Positions 25,696-32,279 of a stretch of DNA of 37,776 nt are shown here, in pieces. The stretch covers positions 1 through 37,776 of the forward strand of contig JAFXOV010000038.1 in NCBI GenBank assembly GCA_017528425.1, given 5' to 3'. Each line of letters opens with the position of its first letter. Positions within the stretch are counted from its first letter, which is position 1. The position numbers and the translations under genes are program-made. The notes under the pieces were generated by a model. The model saw nothing but the letters and a program-made list of their open reading frames with translations. It searched no databases and was not told the DNA's origin. The stretch is from Elusimicrobiota bacterium (lineage in GTDB: Bacteria; Elusimicrobiota; Endomicrobiia; Endomicrobiales; Endomicrobiaceae).

Positions 25696-26787
25696 ATGAC
25701 AAAAAATATTTATGAAATAAAAAACAAGTACGGCAAGGCATACAAAGTACAAATCCGACACAAAGGGTATAAACCCGTATATAAAACATTCAAAGATTCT
25801 GACCCGAAAAAAGCATTAAAAGAGGCGAAAATATGGGCGGACGATGTTGAACTTGCTATGCGGAAAGGTACATACAAAGAGTTCGCCGACAACGATTATA
25901 ATATCGAATTTATATCGGAACTCATAAACTATTACGACATCGAAGTCGCACGATTCAAATATGCTCACTATGAAAAATATAAAGTTATGTTTGAATGGTG
26001 GAAGAATCAAATAGGACATATACGAGTTAAAGAACTGACCGCCTCGCAACTTACGATATGCAAAAATATTCTCAAAAACGAAAAAATTAAAAAGAAGTCG
26101 GGCGAAGTTCTGCGAAGTCCTAACACGGTTAACAAATATTTAATGTGCCTTTCTGCCGTCTTAACATACGCCGTAAACGAATTAGAATTAATCGAAATTA
26201 ATCCGATGTCAAAAGTTGCTCTAATGGATAAACCGAACGGGCGTACTCGGTTCGGCTCAACCGAAGAAATGGACGCACTAAAAAACGAATGTAAAAACTA
26301 TTCCGATATGATTTATTTGTTTTATGCTCTTTTGTTTAAAACGGGTGGACGATTCAACGAAGTGCGTCATTTGCAAGTAAAAGACATAGACAAAGAGAAT
26401 AACCGTGTTTACTTTCTCGATACAAAAAATCATACGCACCGTAGCGTATATACGGGGGCGGACGTTATGAAACTATTGACCGACTATATGAAAAATCATA
26501 ACATCGAATCGGGGTATATTTTTAAATCAGATAGAAACGGTGTAGAACTTGCGTACATCAAGGGGGCTATGGAAGAATGTATCAAAAATGCAGGGTTGAA
26601 AAACTTTCACATTCACGATATACGACATACGTTCGCCTCAAAAATGGCGGAAGAAGGGGCAAGTTTATTAGAAATTGCAGAAGTTCTCGGACAAAAATCG
26701 CTTACGGTTGCCCGTCTTTATTCGCATTTAACTCGTAAACATACCGAACAATTAGTCGCCTCGGTAATGGATAAGTACGAATTTTAG
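25696..26787 (+). CDS. int: Tyrosine recombinase, phage integrase
   Basis: 363 residues. It joins attP to the host attB. N-terminal arm-binding region about 1-60 (YKVQIRHKGYKPVYKTF), core-binding SAM-like domain about 75-175, catalytic domain from about 190. Catalytic residues: R219 in TGGRFNEV, H307 and R310 in HIHDIRHTFAS, and nucleophile Y342 in ARLYSHLT. The usual second histidine of the LGH box is Q here (LGQKS), a known natural variant. No clear ribosome site; the start is the first ATG after the right repeat. Its stop overlaps the convergent gene by 4 bp. Confidence 0.95.
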   Translation: MTKNIYEIKNKYGKAYKVQIRHKGYKPVYKTFKDSDPKKALKEAKIWADDVELAMRKGTYKEFADNDYNIEFISELINYYDIEVARFKYAHYEKYKVMFEWWKNQIGHIRVKELTASQLTICKNILKNEKIKKKSGEVLRSPNTVNKYLMCLSAVLTYAVNELELIEINPMSKVALMDKPNGRTRFGSTEEMDALKNECKNYSDMIYLFYALLFKTGGRFNEVRHLQVKDIDKENNRVYFLDTKNHTHRSVYTGADVMKLLTDYMKNHNIESGYIFKSDRNGVELAYIKGAMEECIKNAGLKNFHIHDIRHTFASKMAEEGASLLEIAEVLGQKSLTVARLYSHLTRKHTEQLVASVMDKYEF

Positions 26788-27134
26788 TTACGGGCGAACT
26801 TCTCTCGGTTTTCCTGCCATTCAAAATATTTGTCTTCGTTGATAATGATTCTTTTTTGACCGTTTCCGCTATGTTCTACGCAATAATCAAAGCCCGTTTT
26901 TTTGTCGTAATAATACGCCCGTAATGCTCTGACCGTCGGGTAGTCGTGATATTTTTTCCACTCCGACAACGGAATCTTTCGGGAATGTTTTACTTGCTCA
27001 ACTTGCGGTAATAACATTTTTTCATAACTTAATATTTTTAAGATTCGCAATTTAAAATCTTTGCCGTACTTCTTTTCGCCTTCTTCTATTTCGGCGTTAA
27101 TAAGCGTTTCTATATCGGTTTTATCATAGTTCAT
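26784..27134 (-). CDS. Putative excisionase-like winged-helix DNA-binding protein
   Basis: 116 residues. The C-terminal half, from PLSEWKKYHDYPTVRALRAY to RIIINEDKYFEW, looks like the small winged HTH of excisionases and MerR-like proteins (helix, 'TVR' recognition helix, wing with a basic RII strand, terminal W). Last gene of the leftward early operon and directly convergent with integrase, a fitting place for Xis. No conserved residues beyond this pattern confirm it; it could also be a regulator. Confidence 0.5.
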   Translation of the reverse strand: MNYDKTDIETLINAEIEEGEKKYGKDFKLRILKILSYEKMLLPQVEQVKHSRKIPLSEWKKYHDYPTVRALRAYYYDKKTGFDYCVEHSGNGQKRIIINEDKYFEWQENREKFARN

Positions 27135-27559
27135 CGTGTTTCTACCTCGTCTATTTCGATTACGCCTGCTCTAATGAGTTCTATTAAAGAACTCATTTTC
27201 GAAGATGTATTAGTCTTGCGTTGCAAAGTGCTACAATGACTTCTTATCGTTGAAGGTGTAACGGATAATCGTTTCGCTATTTCCGAATCGGTTAAACATA
27301 ATAATCGGGCAATTTCTTTTTCACGTTTGCTAAACTTTTTAGTACAACAAATCTTTTGTATTTTTCGGAATTTTTTTAATTCTTTTTGTACGTCAAAGTT
27401 TGCCCCGAAATATTCTTGATAAAGTTCCCAAAACAAAGAAATCTTATCAAGGCAATTTTTACAAGAAGTATTGCCGATTTCTATTTCATCAAGAATATTA
27501 TTCATTCTTATATCGTTGATGAATGCTAAAGAAGTTAATAACAATTCCTGTCTATTCAT
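27131..27559 (-). CDS. LuxR-type HTH transcriptional regulator
   Basis: 142 residues. The C-terminal 60 match the LuxR/GerE DNA-binding domain: FSKREKEIARLLCLTDSEIA (a K-R-E-x-E-I/V start), KRLSVTPSTIRSHCSTLQRK (recognition helix), then SLIELIRAGVI. The N-terminus is helical with cysteines (C33, C36 in NTSCKNCL), not a receiver or autoinducer domain. Overlaps the downstream gene by 4 nt. Being far down the early operon, it is a candidate activator of late genes, since no other late regulator was found; that is inference. Confidence 0.75.
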   Translation of the reverse strand: MNRQELLLTSLAFINDIRMNNILDEIEIGNTSCKNCLDKISLFWELYQEYFGANFDVQKELKKFRKIQKICCTKKFSKREKEIARLLCLTDSEIAKRLSVTPSTIRSHCSTLQRKTNTSSKMSSLIELIRAGVIEIDEVETR

Positions 27560-27824
27560 TTTGTAAATACCTTTCTCTTGTACGTTGTATCTTTTGTTCC
27601 ATTAATAACTCGACTTCCGCAGAACAACCGAACATTAATTCTAATTGTTCAACCATAATCTTTACGTCTGCAATTTCTTCGGCGATATGATGTACGTTGC
27701 CCGTGCCTCGTTGATGTTTACAAATCTCTTTTATGAGTTCAGACATTTCCTCAATAGCGACGGTTTGTTGTTGTTCTGCCGAAAAGTGTTTGATAAGTTT
27801 TTTGTAAAATTCTTCTTTATTCAT
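27552..27824 (-). CDS. MazG-like nucleotide pyrophosphohydrolase
   Basis: 90 residues. All-alpha NTP-PPase pattern: EEMSELIKEICK (metal ligands E25, E26, E29 by position) and IAEEIADVKIMVEQLELMFG (E-E-x-x-D). It would hydrolyse (d)NTPs to monophosphates. Phage MazG-like enzymes are thought to adjust nucleotide pools or host alarmone signalling. It overlaps the next gene by 8 nt. A preceding mini-ORF ends across its ATG. Confidence 0.82.
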   Translation of the reverse strand: MNKEEFYKKLIKHFSAEQQQTVAIEEMSELIKEICKHQRGTGNVHHIAEEIADVKIMVEQLELMFGCSAEVELLMEQKIQRTRERYLQNE

Positions 27825-27901
27825 TTTTGCTCGCTTTCATACATTTTGTCTAATAGTCTTTTTCGCTTGTCTAATGTTTTCTTATAGAAGATACAACTTA
27901 T
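27821..27901 (-). CDS. Possible 26-codon ORF with ATA start
   Basis: Minus-strand frame ATA-AGT-TGT... encoding SCIFYKKTLDKRKRLLDK then MYESEQK, ending TGA across the MazG-like ATG. The sequence AGAAAGGAAAA sits at the right place for a ribosome site before ATA, and ATAA overlaps the upstream stop just as ATGA does elsewhere in this operon. No ATG, GTG or TTG is available in frame before codon 20. ATA starts are very rare, so this is tentative. Confidence 0.3.
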   Translation of the reverse strand: MSCIFYKKTLDKRKRLLDKMYESEQK

Positions 27902-28014
27902 TTTTCCTTTCTATTTTCAAACCAAAAACCTATTTTAAATACGATGAATAAAATTAATAAGTCTATCGACCAACCAACAATCCATCTACCATAATTCATC
28001 CACCAATCAGGCAC
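27898..28014 (-). CDS. Small single-TM protein (GTG start)
   Basis: 38 residues, read from the minus strand: PDWWMNYGRWIVGWSIDLL then ILFIVFKIGFWF and ENRKEK. GTG is chosen because GCGAGGAAAAAA directly precedes it; a later in-frame ATG has no spaced ribosome site. One membrane helix (about 12-31) with a basic C-terminal end. Overlaps the upstream gene by 8 nt. Function unknown. Confidence 0.6.
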   Translation of the reverse strand: MPDWWMNYGRWIVGWSIDLLILFIVFKIGFWFENRKEK

Positions 28015-28144
28015 TTTTTTCCTCGCTTTCTAATGCTTTATCTATCACTTTTTCAACTGTTTCGCCTGCGTGTGTTATCATTTTGACAACTGATTCGCTA
28101 TTCGACCATTTGTCGCCCGTATTGATTTCAATTTTAATAATCAT
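28007..28144 (-). CDS. Small acidic helical protein
   Basis: 45 residues: MIIKIEINTGDKWSNSESV, then VVKMITHAGETVEKVIDKAL and a Glu-rich end. Ribosome site GCGAGGAAGA before the ATG; 4-nt overlap with the upstream stop (ATGA). No family recognised. One of a chain of overlapping mini-genes. Confidence 0.65.
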   Translation of the reverse strand: MIIKIEINTGDKWSNSESVVKMITHAGETVEKVIDKALESEEKSA

Positions 28145-28299
28145 TCTTCCTCGCTTTCTTTTATGGCATTTTCAATGCCGTTATAAATAGTCTTAATGCT
28201 TATGCATTCGTTTCCGCTACATTCAAGCATTTTTAATCCGAGTTGTAGCCCCTTCAAAGAGCAGATTAAATCTTCGTATTTTTCTTTATATCTTTTCAT
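28141..28299 (-). CDS. Small unknown protein
   Basis: 52 residues: MKRYKEKYEDLICSLKGLQL and onwards, with three cysteines and an acidic end (KESEEE). An in-frame ATG at 28317 would add MRKRNV but has a poorer ribosome site; GAGGAAAAG lies upstream of 28299. It overlaps its upstream neighbour by 14 nt and the downstream gene by 4. Function unknown. Confidence 0.6.
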   Translation of the reverse strand: MKRYKEKYEDLICSLKGLQLGLKMLECSGNECISIKTIYNGIENAIKESEEE

Positions 28300-28435
28300 T
28301 ACGTTTCTTTTCCTCATATTCTCTACAATTTACTTCGTAGAATATGACGCAACGCTTGTCATTTCGACAAGTCTTGTTCATATTGCCGTTAGGGGTGTAA
28401 TGTTTGCAATCGTATATACTTTGAATCCTGTTCAT
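28286..28435 (-). CDS. Small cysteine-rich, possible zinc-binding protein
   Basis: 49 residues with four cysteines at 10, 23, 29 and 37 and H12, in the order YDCKHYTPNG, KTCRNDKRC, EVNCREYEEKK. A 'DCKHY...C...C...C' arrangement is common in small phage proteins thought to bind zinc. GGGGGCTGAT precedes the ATG and overlaps the stop of the upstream gene. Function unknown. Confidence 0.65.
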   Translation of the reverse strand: MNRIQSIYDCKHYTPNGNMNKTCRNDKRCVIFYEVNCREYEEKKRNEKI

Positions 28436-28436
28436 A

Positions 28437-28655
28437 TCAGCCCCCGAATGCCGTTTGAAAAGCGTTTACTTCGTATGCGAAACATAGAAAATTGAACGCT
28501 AAAATAAATATGCAAACTACGGATAGATAAACTTTTCCGACTATATCCATATCGTTGAAAAATTTGATAAGTATAAACAATATGAATAAAAACGATATGA
28601 AGGCGATAATGTGCATACAAATTGTTGCTAAAAATAATAATATGAAATATAACAT
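28437..28655 (-). CDS. Small membrane protein, two TM segments
   Basis: 72 residues, very hydrophobic: YFILLFLATICMHIIAFISF and LFILFILIKFF form an N-terminal hairpin or long span, and VYLSVVCIFILAFNFLCF another (about 42-59). Ribosome site GGAAGGACGGAAG. Within the early operon it might affect host membrane or superinfection, but nothing specific is visible. Confidence 0.7.
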   Translation of the reverse strand: MLYFILLFLATICMHIIAFISFLFILFILIKFFNDMDIVGKVYLSVVCIFILAFNFLCFAYEVNAFQTAFGG

Positions 28656-28667
28656 CTTCCGTCCTTC

Positions 28668-28886
28668 CTATTGTTTGTTTGTGAATAATGATACAAGGGC
28701 GTTAATCTCGTGATTGAGTTCGCCGAATTTTCTTCCCATTTCTCGCAATTTATTATCACGAGCATTTATAGAATCGGGGGTATTTTGGACGGGTCTATCT
28801 GCCTCGTCTTTGATTTTCATTTCTTGTCTGCCCGATTCTTTTGCTAATTCGACAATTTTTTCTACTACATCTTTTTCGCCTATCAT
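28668..28886 (-). CDS. Small charged helical protein
   Basis: 72 residues, highly charged, with two predicted helices (EKDVVEKIVELAKESGRQEM and REMGRKFGELNHEINALVSL) around a proline/asparagine linker. Likely coiled coil. No family recognised. Confidence 0.65.
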   Translation of the reverse strand: MIGEKDVVEKIVELAKESGRQEMKIKDEADRPVQNTPDSINARDNKLREMGRKFGELNHEINALVSLFTNKQ

Positions 28887-28889
28887 TTT

Positions 28890-29132
28890 TTACCTTCCTT
28901 TCTTTGCTACGGCTCGTTGTACTTCTTCGTCCGTGATATTGTACTTTTCATAAAAATTGTTTATACTGTGGGCGATATGTGAATACATTAAAGCGTCCGC
29001 ACTATCGTCGTGTTTTTTAGTTTTTTTAGAATTAGAGTTTTTATATTCTACAAAATCGTTAATTTCGTTTAATATGGAATTTGTTAATTGTATTGTTCCT
29101 GCTCTAAATATCTTTTCTACTCTTGTTGCCAT
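28890..29132 (-). CDS. Unknown small protein with DDSADALMYSH motif
   Basis: 80 residues. KHDDSADALMYSHIAH (about 40-55) resembles the D-x-x-D-A end of RNase H-fold nuclease domains such as terminases, but the rest of that fold is missing. Ends with YNITDEEVQRAVAKKGR. Ribosome site AAAGGACAAAAATATAA is somewhat far. The resemblance may be chance. Confidence 0.65.
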   Translation of the reverse strand: MATRVEKIFRAGTIQLTNSILNEINDFVEYKNSNSKKTKKHDDSADALMYSHIAHSINNFYEKYNITDEEVQRAVAKKGR

Positions 29133-29333
29133 TTATATTTTTGTCCTTTCCGATAATATTAAAAGCAAGTTTACTTCGTCTAATGCTTTCTTATATTCGA
29201 TATATTGTTTGAAGAAATATTTTTCTTTGTACGGTTCAACGCAATTATTAATCTTTTTGTCGTAATACGACATTTTGCATTTATACTTTTGTTTGAGGAT
29301 TATTAAATCGTTTTTTAGTATCTGAACAACCAT
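29133..29333 (-). CDS. Unknown small basic protein
   Basis: 66 residues, lysine- and tyrosine-rich helical protein (KNDLIILKQKYKCKMSYYDK, FFKQYIEYKKALDEVNLLL). Its stop is at the next start. Ribosome site AAAAAGGACTTGTAATA overlaps the upstream stop. No family recognised. Confidence 0.6.
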   Translation of the reverse strand: MVVQILKNDLIILKQKYKCKMSYYDKKINNCVEPYKEKYFFKQYIEYKKALDEVNLLLILSERTKI

Positions 29334-29335
29334 TA

Positions 29336-29809
29336 TTACAAGTCCTTTTTAATACTGTTTCTGATTTGTGTGCTTTTTAAATCTTCCATAAGTTCGCTTG
29401 TCGGATTCTCGATTATTGCCCCGGGGGTAGCATTAATTTCCGACATACCGACGTTACAAGTTTTTATAATTGTGATTTCGGCTTCGGAAACGTCTTCAAT
29501 TTTGATATTGCCCCACTTTTCGTAGAACTCGTCCTCCGACGGTGATTCGTACCATAAAAGATAAACGACAGTATGTTCGGGAAAACCTTTTAAAAACTTT
29601 TCAAGGTTGAAAGCGTCCGCTTTGCTCATAAGCGAGAATAGTCCTGCTGAAAAGTTTGAAAAACATATACCTTCATTCCAATTTTTGAACTGTTGAAATG
29701 CCTTGTTAAATTCTTCTTTTGAAAAAGAAACAACGTCGGTATAGTTCCTTAATTCGACATCGAAGTCGATAAAAGATTTTGTTTCGTCAATTTTAGTTAC
29801 TCTGCTCAT
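29336..29809 (-). CDS. Unknown 157-residue early protein
   Basis: Start taken at MSRVTKIDETKSF: GGAGTAGGGCA lies just upstream, while an in-frame ATG 15 nt earlier lies inside the upstream gene. Mixed alpha/beta, with PEHTVVYLLWYESPSEDEFY and EAEITIIKTCNVGMSEIN; it resembles no family I know. Early-operon position. Confidence 0.7.
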   Translation of the reverse strand: MSRVTKIDETKSFIDFDVELRNYTDVVSFSKEEFNKAFQQFKNWNEGICFSNFSAGLFSLMSKADAFNLEKFLKGFPEHTVVYLLWYESPSEDEFYEKWGNIKIEDVSEAEITIIKTCNVGMSEINATPGAIIENPTSELMEDLKSTQIRNSIKKDL

Positions 29810-29813
29810 TGCC

Positions 29814-30071
29814 CTACTCCGCATAATCCCGTAATTGTTCTAATAAAACTTTTTTGCCGTTCGGTTTTTCTAAAACGCACCCCGTAAACAAATAATCATA
29901 TTCGTATTTGTAGTCTAATTTCTTTGCGATTTCCGAACATTGTTTCTTTTGGTAACTGTAATCTATGGATATGACGACTACGAAAAATCCTATAATAATC
30001 AAAATGACTATTAATATTCCAAGTGCCGTGCTGAAAATATCGTCGTCGTAATTGTATGAAACTTTAAACAT
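29814..30071 (-). CDS. Small membrane-anchored protein
   Basis: 85 residues. One long N-terminal membrane span (TALGILIVILIIIGFFVVVI, about 15-34), then a soluble tail with CSEIAKKLDYKYEYDYLFTG and CVLEKPNGKKVLLEQL. The Y-x-Y...G-C-x-V tail is recurrent in small phage membrane proteins of unknown role. Ribosome site AGAAAGGAAGTAAAA, just after the attenuator-like hairpin. Confidence 0.75.
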   Translation of the reverse strand: MFKVSYNYDDDIFSTALGILIVILIIIGFFVVVISIDYSYQKKQCSEIAKKLDYKYEYDYLFTGCVLEKPNGKKVLLEQLRDYAE

Positions 30072-30090
30072 TTTTACTTCCTTTCTTTTA

Positions 30091-30119
30091 AAAGAAACGG
30101 GGCAGAGGTGTCGCCCCGT
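30091..30119 (-). terminator. Intrinsic terminator/attenuator inside the leftward operon
   Basis: A 7-bp GC-rich stem (ACGGGGC 30097-30103, GCCCCGT 30113-30119) is followed on the minus strand by TTTCTTTT. It sits between the Tad1/Acb2-like gene and the next gene, so it may divide early transcription into two levels. Confidence 0.6.
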
Positions 30120-30156
30120 AGGGTTTGTGTGTTTGACTTGGGGAGGAGGTCAAAAA

Positions 30157-30513
30157 CTATTTTATATTCGTACCTTCAACGCCTCGTCGTATGCGGTCTT
30201 GTGTGCGTTTGTTCAACCATAATAACGCCTCTTCGAGTTTAGTTATTGCGATTGCATTTTCTCTGCAAGAAAATTCGCCCGCTTGAAAACCTTGTAATCT
30301 ATCTATTACAACCGCTATCAAGTCTTCGTTATGACAACCGTTTACGCCGTTTTCTTTTATTGCCCCGTTCTGAAACTTTATCTTTGCAAAAATAGCGTCG
30401 CCCGTTCCTTTGGTTTGGCATACGTCGTATTCGTGGTTTGCGTTGCCTGCCCCCTTGCTATCGGTTGCATAAACTTCGGTGTATTTTGATGTTCCGATTT
30501 CAACTTTTCTCAT
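30157..30513 (-). CDS. Tad1/Acb2-type cyclic-nucleotide sponge, anti-Thoeris/anti-CBASS candidate
   Basis: 118 residues. N-terminal strands end in KIKFQNGAIKENGVNGCHNE, then a helical hairpin: DLIAVVIDRLQGFQAGEF, CRENAIAITKLEEALLWLN, KRTQDRIRRGVEGTNIK. This order (FQ-G-x-I/P-x-E-x-GVNG, then DRL-x-x-FQ-x-G-x-F-x-CREN, W-L-x-x-RT, RGVEGT) is the widespread phage family I know as carrying the Acb2/Tad1 hairpin domain. Family members bind host signal nucleotides (gcADPR for Thoeris, cyclic di/trinucleotides for CBASS). Length agrees better with Tad1 than with the shorter Acb2. Family assignment is from pattern memory; ligand is unknown. Confidence 0.72.
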   Translation of the reverse strand: MRKVEIGTSKYTEVYATDSKGAGNANHEYDVCQTKGTGDAIFAKIKFQNGAIKENGVNGCHNEDLIAVVIDRLQGFQAGEFSCRENAIAITKLEEALLWLNKRTQDRIRRGVEGTNIK

Positions 30514-30528
30514 TCTTTGTGTTCCTTT

Positions 30529-30693
30529 CTATTCTTTTAAAGTGCCGTACTCTCCGGCTGTCAATGGTTCACTTGTTCCATTCCGCAGACTGCTTTTATC
30601 GTTCATCAGTCGCTTACGGTTGTGTTCAGACCGCCTTGCTTGGTCGTTCTCTTTCGTTTGTTGCTTACGCCCTTTTTTCTTGTTTAGGCTCAA
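30529..30693 (-). CDS. Possible basic protein, TTG start
   Basis: 54 residues if started at TTG: SLNKKKGRKQQTKENDQAR, then RSEHNRKRLMNDKSSLRNGT and SEPLTAGEYGTLKE. The frame is open and fills the 215-bp gap between two genes; the stop overlaps the ribosome region of the next gene. No good ribosome site is seen and base composition is less AT-rich than its neighbours. Strongly basic, possibly nucleic-acid binding. Confidence 0.4.
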   Translation of the reverse strand: MSLNKKKGRKQQTKENDQARRSEHNRKRLMNDKSSLRNGTSEPLTAGEYGTLKE

Positions 30694-30728
30694 ATTAAAA
30701 AGAGTAAAACTATAATCCGCCTGCTTTT

Positions 30729-31010
30729 TTAAGAATCCGACTTGCTATCGTCTTCTTTGTTGTCTGCCCCTTTTGTGCAATCTTCTAACATTTTTGCCAT
30801 TAAACCGTCGTCGCTTACGGCTTTTTTTGTGCCTTCTGCAATAACTGTTTTAAGTTCCGATATCGGTATAACGTCAATTCCTCGCTTTTCATAATCGTTC
30901 ACGAGTTCTAAAATTTTACCGTGTGATTCAATCGCAGAATCTACAAACATAGTCATCATTAATGCCATAGGGCTTGTCATAGTCTTTTTTTGTTCGCTTG
31001 TTAAATCCAT
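30729..31010 (-). CDS. Unknown early protein with acidic tail
   Basis: 93 residues. Helical N-terminal part rich in methionine (TSPMALMMTMFVDSAIESHG), then VIPISELKTVIAEGTKKAV and a disordered acidic tail (DNKEDDSKSDS). No family recognised. Confidence 0.65.
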   Translation of the reverse strand: MDLTSEQKKTMTSPMALMMTMFVDSAIESHGKILELVNDYEKRGIDVIPISELKTVIAEGTKKAVSDDGLMAKMLEDCTKGADNKEDDSKSDS

Positions 31011-31024
31011 TGTGTTTTCCCTTT

Positions 31025-31693
31025 CTACTCTTTGTTCTCGTCGTTGTCCGCACCTTTTTTGGTGTCTTGATAAATTATGTTAAACGCCTCAATCGCTTTT
31101 TCGTGGTCGCAATCTTCTATATGAATATTGCCGACGTATTCGGCTCTTGATATTACAAGCAAGTTTGCAGGGTATTGCAATTCAAGTTCACAAGTTGAAT
31201 CGACCGAAGTGACAAAAGCGTATTTATTTTTCTTCGTCTTAACGATTAAATAATATACCGCCTTTTCTTTGGGGTCGGGGGTTTGTGGGTCTAATCGGTA
31301 AACGTCGCCGAGAGAAATTGTCATATCGCCTTTTTTGAATCCTGTCGGCTCTGCTTTTACTTGTTTGTCAAGCAAGTTGTCGAATAGTCCGCCTTGATAA
31401 TGATTAATTTGGTCGTTTAAATCTTTGAGTTCTTCTTTCTTCTTATTCAATAAAGTAGATTGCTTTGCGATAAAGTCTTGCGTTCCTTTAATTGAATCGA
31501 CTTCTTTGATATTTGATTTCAAAGTATTCCACGATTCCATATTGACATTCTCAATCATTTGACTTTTAAGGTCTTCTAATATGATTTCAAAAGTTGTTTC
31601 CGAACTTGCGTCAACGATTTTTTGTAGTCTTTCAATGTCTTCTTGAACTTCTTTTGCCTCGTCGATTAATTGTTGTTTAGTCTTCTTTTCCAT
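31025..31693 (-). CDS. Coiled-coil protein with C-terminal beta domain, unknown
   Basis: 222 residues. Residues 1-110 are two coiled coils (EAKEVQEDIERLQKIVDASS; STLLNKKKEELKDLNDQI). Residues 120-200 are beta-rich (GDMTISLGDVYRLD, AVYYLIVKTKKNKYAFV, NLLVISRAEYVGNIHIED), and the tail is acidic. Overlaps the zinc-ribbon gene by 17 nt. Ribosome site GAAAGGACGGCAACA. No function assigned. Confidence 0.7.
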   Translation of the reverse strand: MEKKTKQQLIDEAKEVQEDIERLQKIVDASSETTFEIILEDLKSQMIENVNMESWNTLKSNIKEVDSIKGTQDFIAKQSTLLNKKKEELKDLNDQINHYQGGLFDNLLDKQVKAEPTGFKKGDMTISLGDVYRLDPQTPDPKEKAVYYLIVKTKKNKYAFVTSVDSTCELELQYPANLLVISRAEYVGNIHIEDCDHEKAIEAFNIIYQDTKKGADNDENKE

Positions 31694-31931
31694 TGTTGCC
31701 GTCCTTTCTTAATAGTTCTATCGGTTTGAATATTTCTTCCGTTATTCCTGTTTCTAAAATTGTGTATTTATAACCTTTCCCCCAAGTTTTTAATAGTCCG
31801 TCTGCTCGCCAATGACATTTTCTGCAAGTGTATTTATTTTCCGACAACTCTCCGCAGTTTGAACAAATGTACATTTTGGAAGGGAATCGGTTATTAAATT
31901 CTCGTTGTGTGTTGAAGACTTCTTCTTGCAT
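31677..31931 (-). CDS. Small zinc-ribbon protein
   Basis: 84 residues with a CxxC...CxxC knuckle: CSNCGELSENKYTCRKCHW (about 23-41). Flanking sequence is basic and aromatic. Zinc ribbons of this size in phages are often nucleic-acid or transcription-factor-like, but no direct target can be named. GAGGACTT precedes the ATG. Confidence 0.75.
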   Translation of the reverse strand: MQEEVFNTQREFNNRFPSKMYICSNCGELSENKYTCRKCHWRADGLLKTWGKGYKYTILETGITEEIFKPIELLRKDGNNGKED

Positions 31932-31940
31932 AAGTCCTCG

Positions 31941-32279
31941 CTACGATATAGATTTATTATCATTTTCGGTATTGTCATTACTATCCTTTGTTTCTGCCTC
32001 GTCTGCCTTCTTCTTGATATACATAGACCATACGAGGAACACGCCGTCGTTATATCTGCCCTTCATTACAACTTCATCGCCGACGTTTATATTGTATTTG
32101 CCGTATGCTATACACATTCTGCCTTCGGGTTTTTCGTATGAAGAACAATAAAAAACACTTTTTAATGAATTGCCGACTTCTTGATTAACAAAATCAATTT
32201 TTACGATTTTTGATTCCGCTATGAATGCCTCGTCTGCATATTTAGATTTTTTACGTTTAAAACACTTCTTCTTGCTCAT
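31941..32279 (-). CDS. Unknown protein, possible OB-fold
   Basis: 112 residues. Very basic N-terminus (SKKKCFKRKKSKY), strands ESKIVKIDFVN, LKSVFYCSSY, MCIAYGKYNI, NVGDEVVMKGRYNDGVFLVW, then an acidic tail (DSNDNTENDNKS). A barrel of five strands with G-D-E-V-x-x-x-G and an acidic tail recalls single-strand DNA-binding proteins; the match is weak. It starts inside the replication gene (23-nt overlap), consistent with a linked role. Confidence 0.6.
   Translation of the reverse strand: MSKKKCFKRKKSKYADEAFIAESKIVKIDFVNQEVGNSLKSVFYCSSYEKPEGRMCIAYGKYNINVGDEVVMKGRYNDGVFLVWSMYIKKKADEAETKDSNDNTENDNKSIS

Noticed and set aside
30438-30715. Rightward ORFs opposite the Tad1-like gene and its upstream gap
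   Set aside because: They have no ribosome site, run against a convincing leftward operon and encode low-complexity Phe/Leu/Ser-rich shadows.
30719-30731. AAAAAAG slippery sequence that could fuse 30729-31010 to the basic frame 30529-30693 by -1 frameshift
   Set aside because: The zero-frame TAA stop comes before the slippery stretch, so the ribosome would have ended already.
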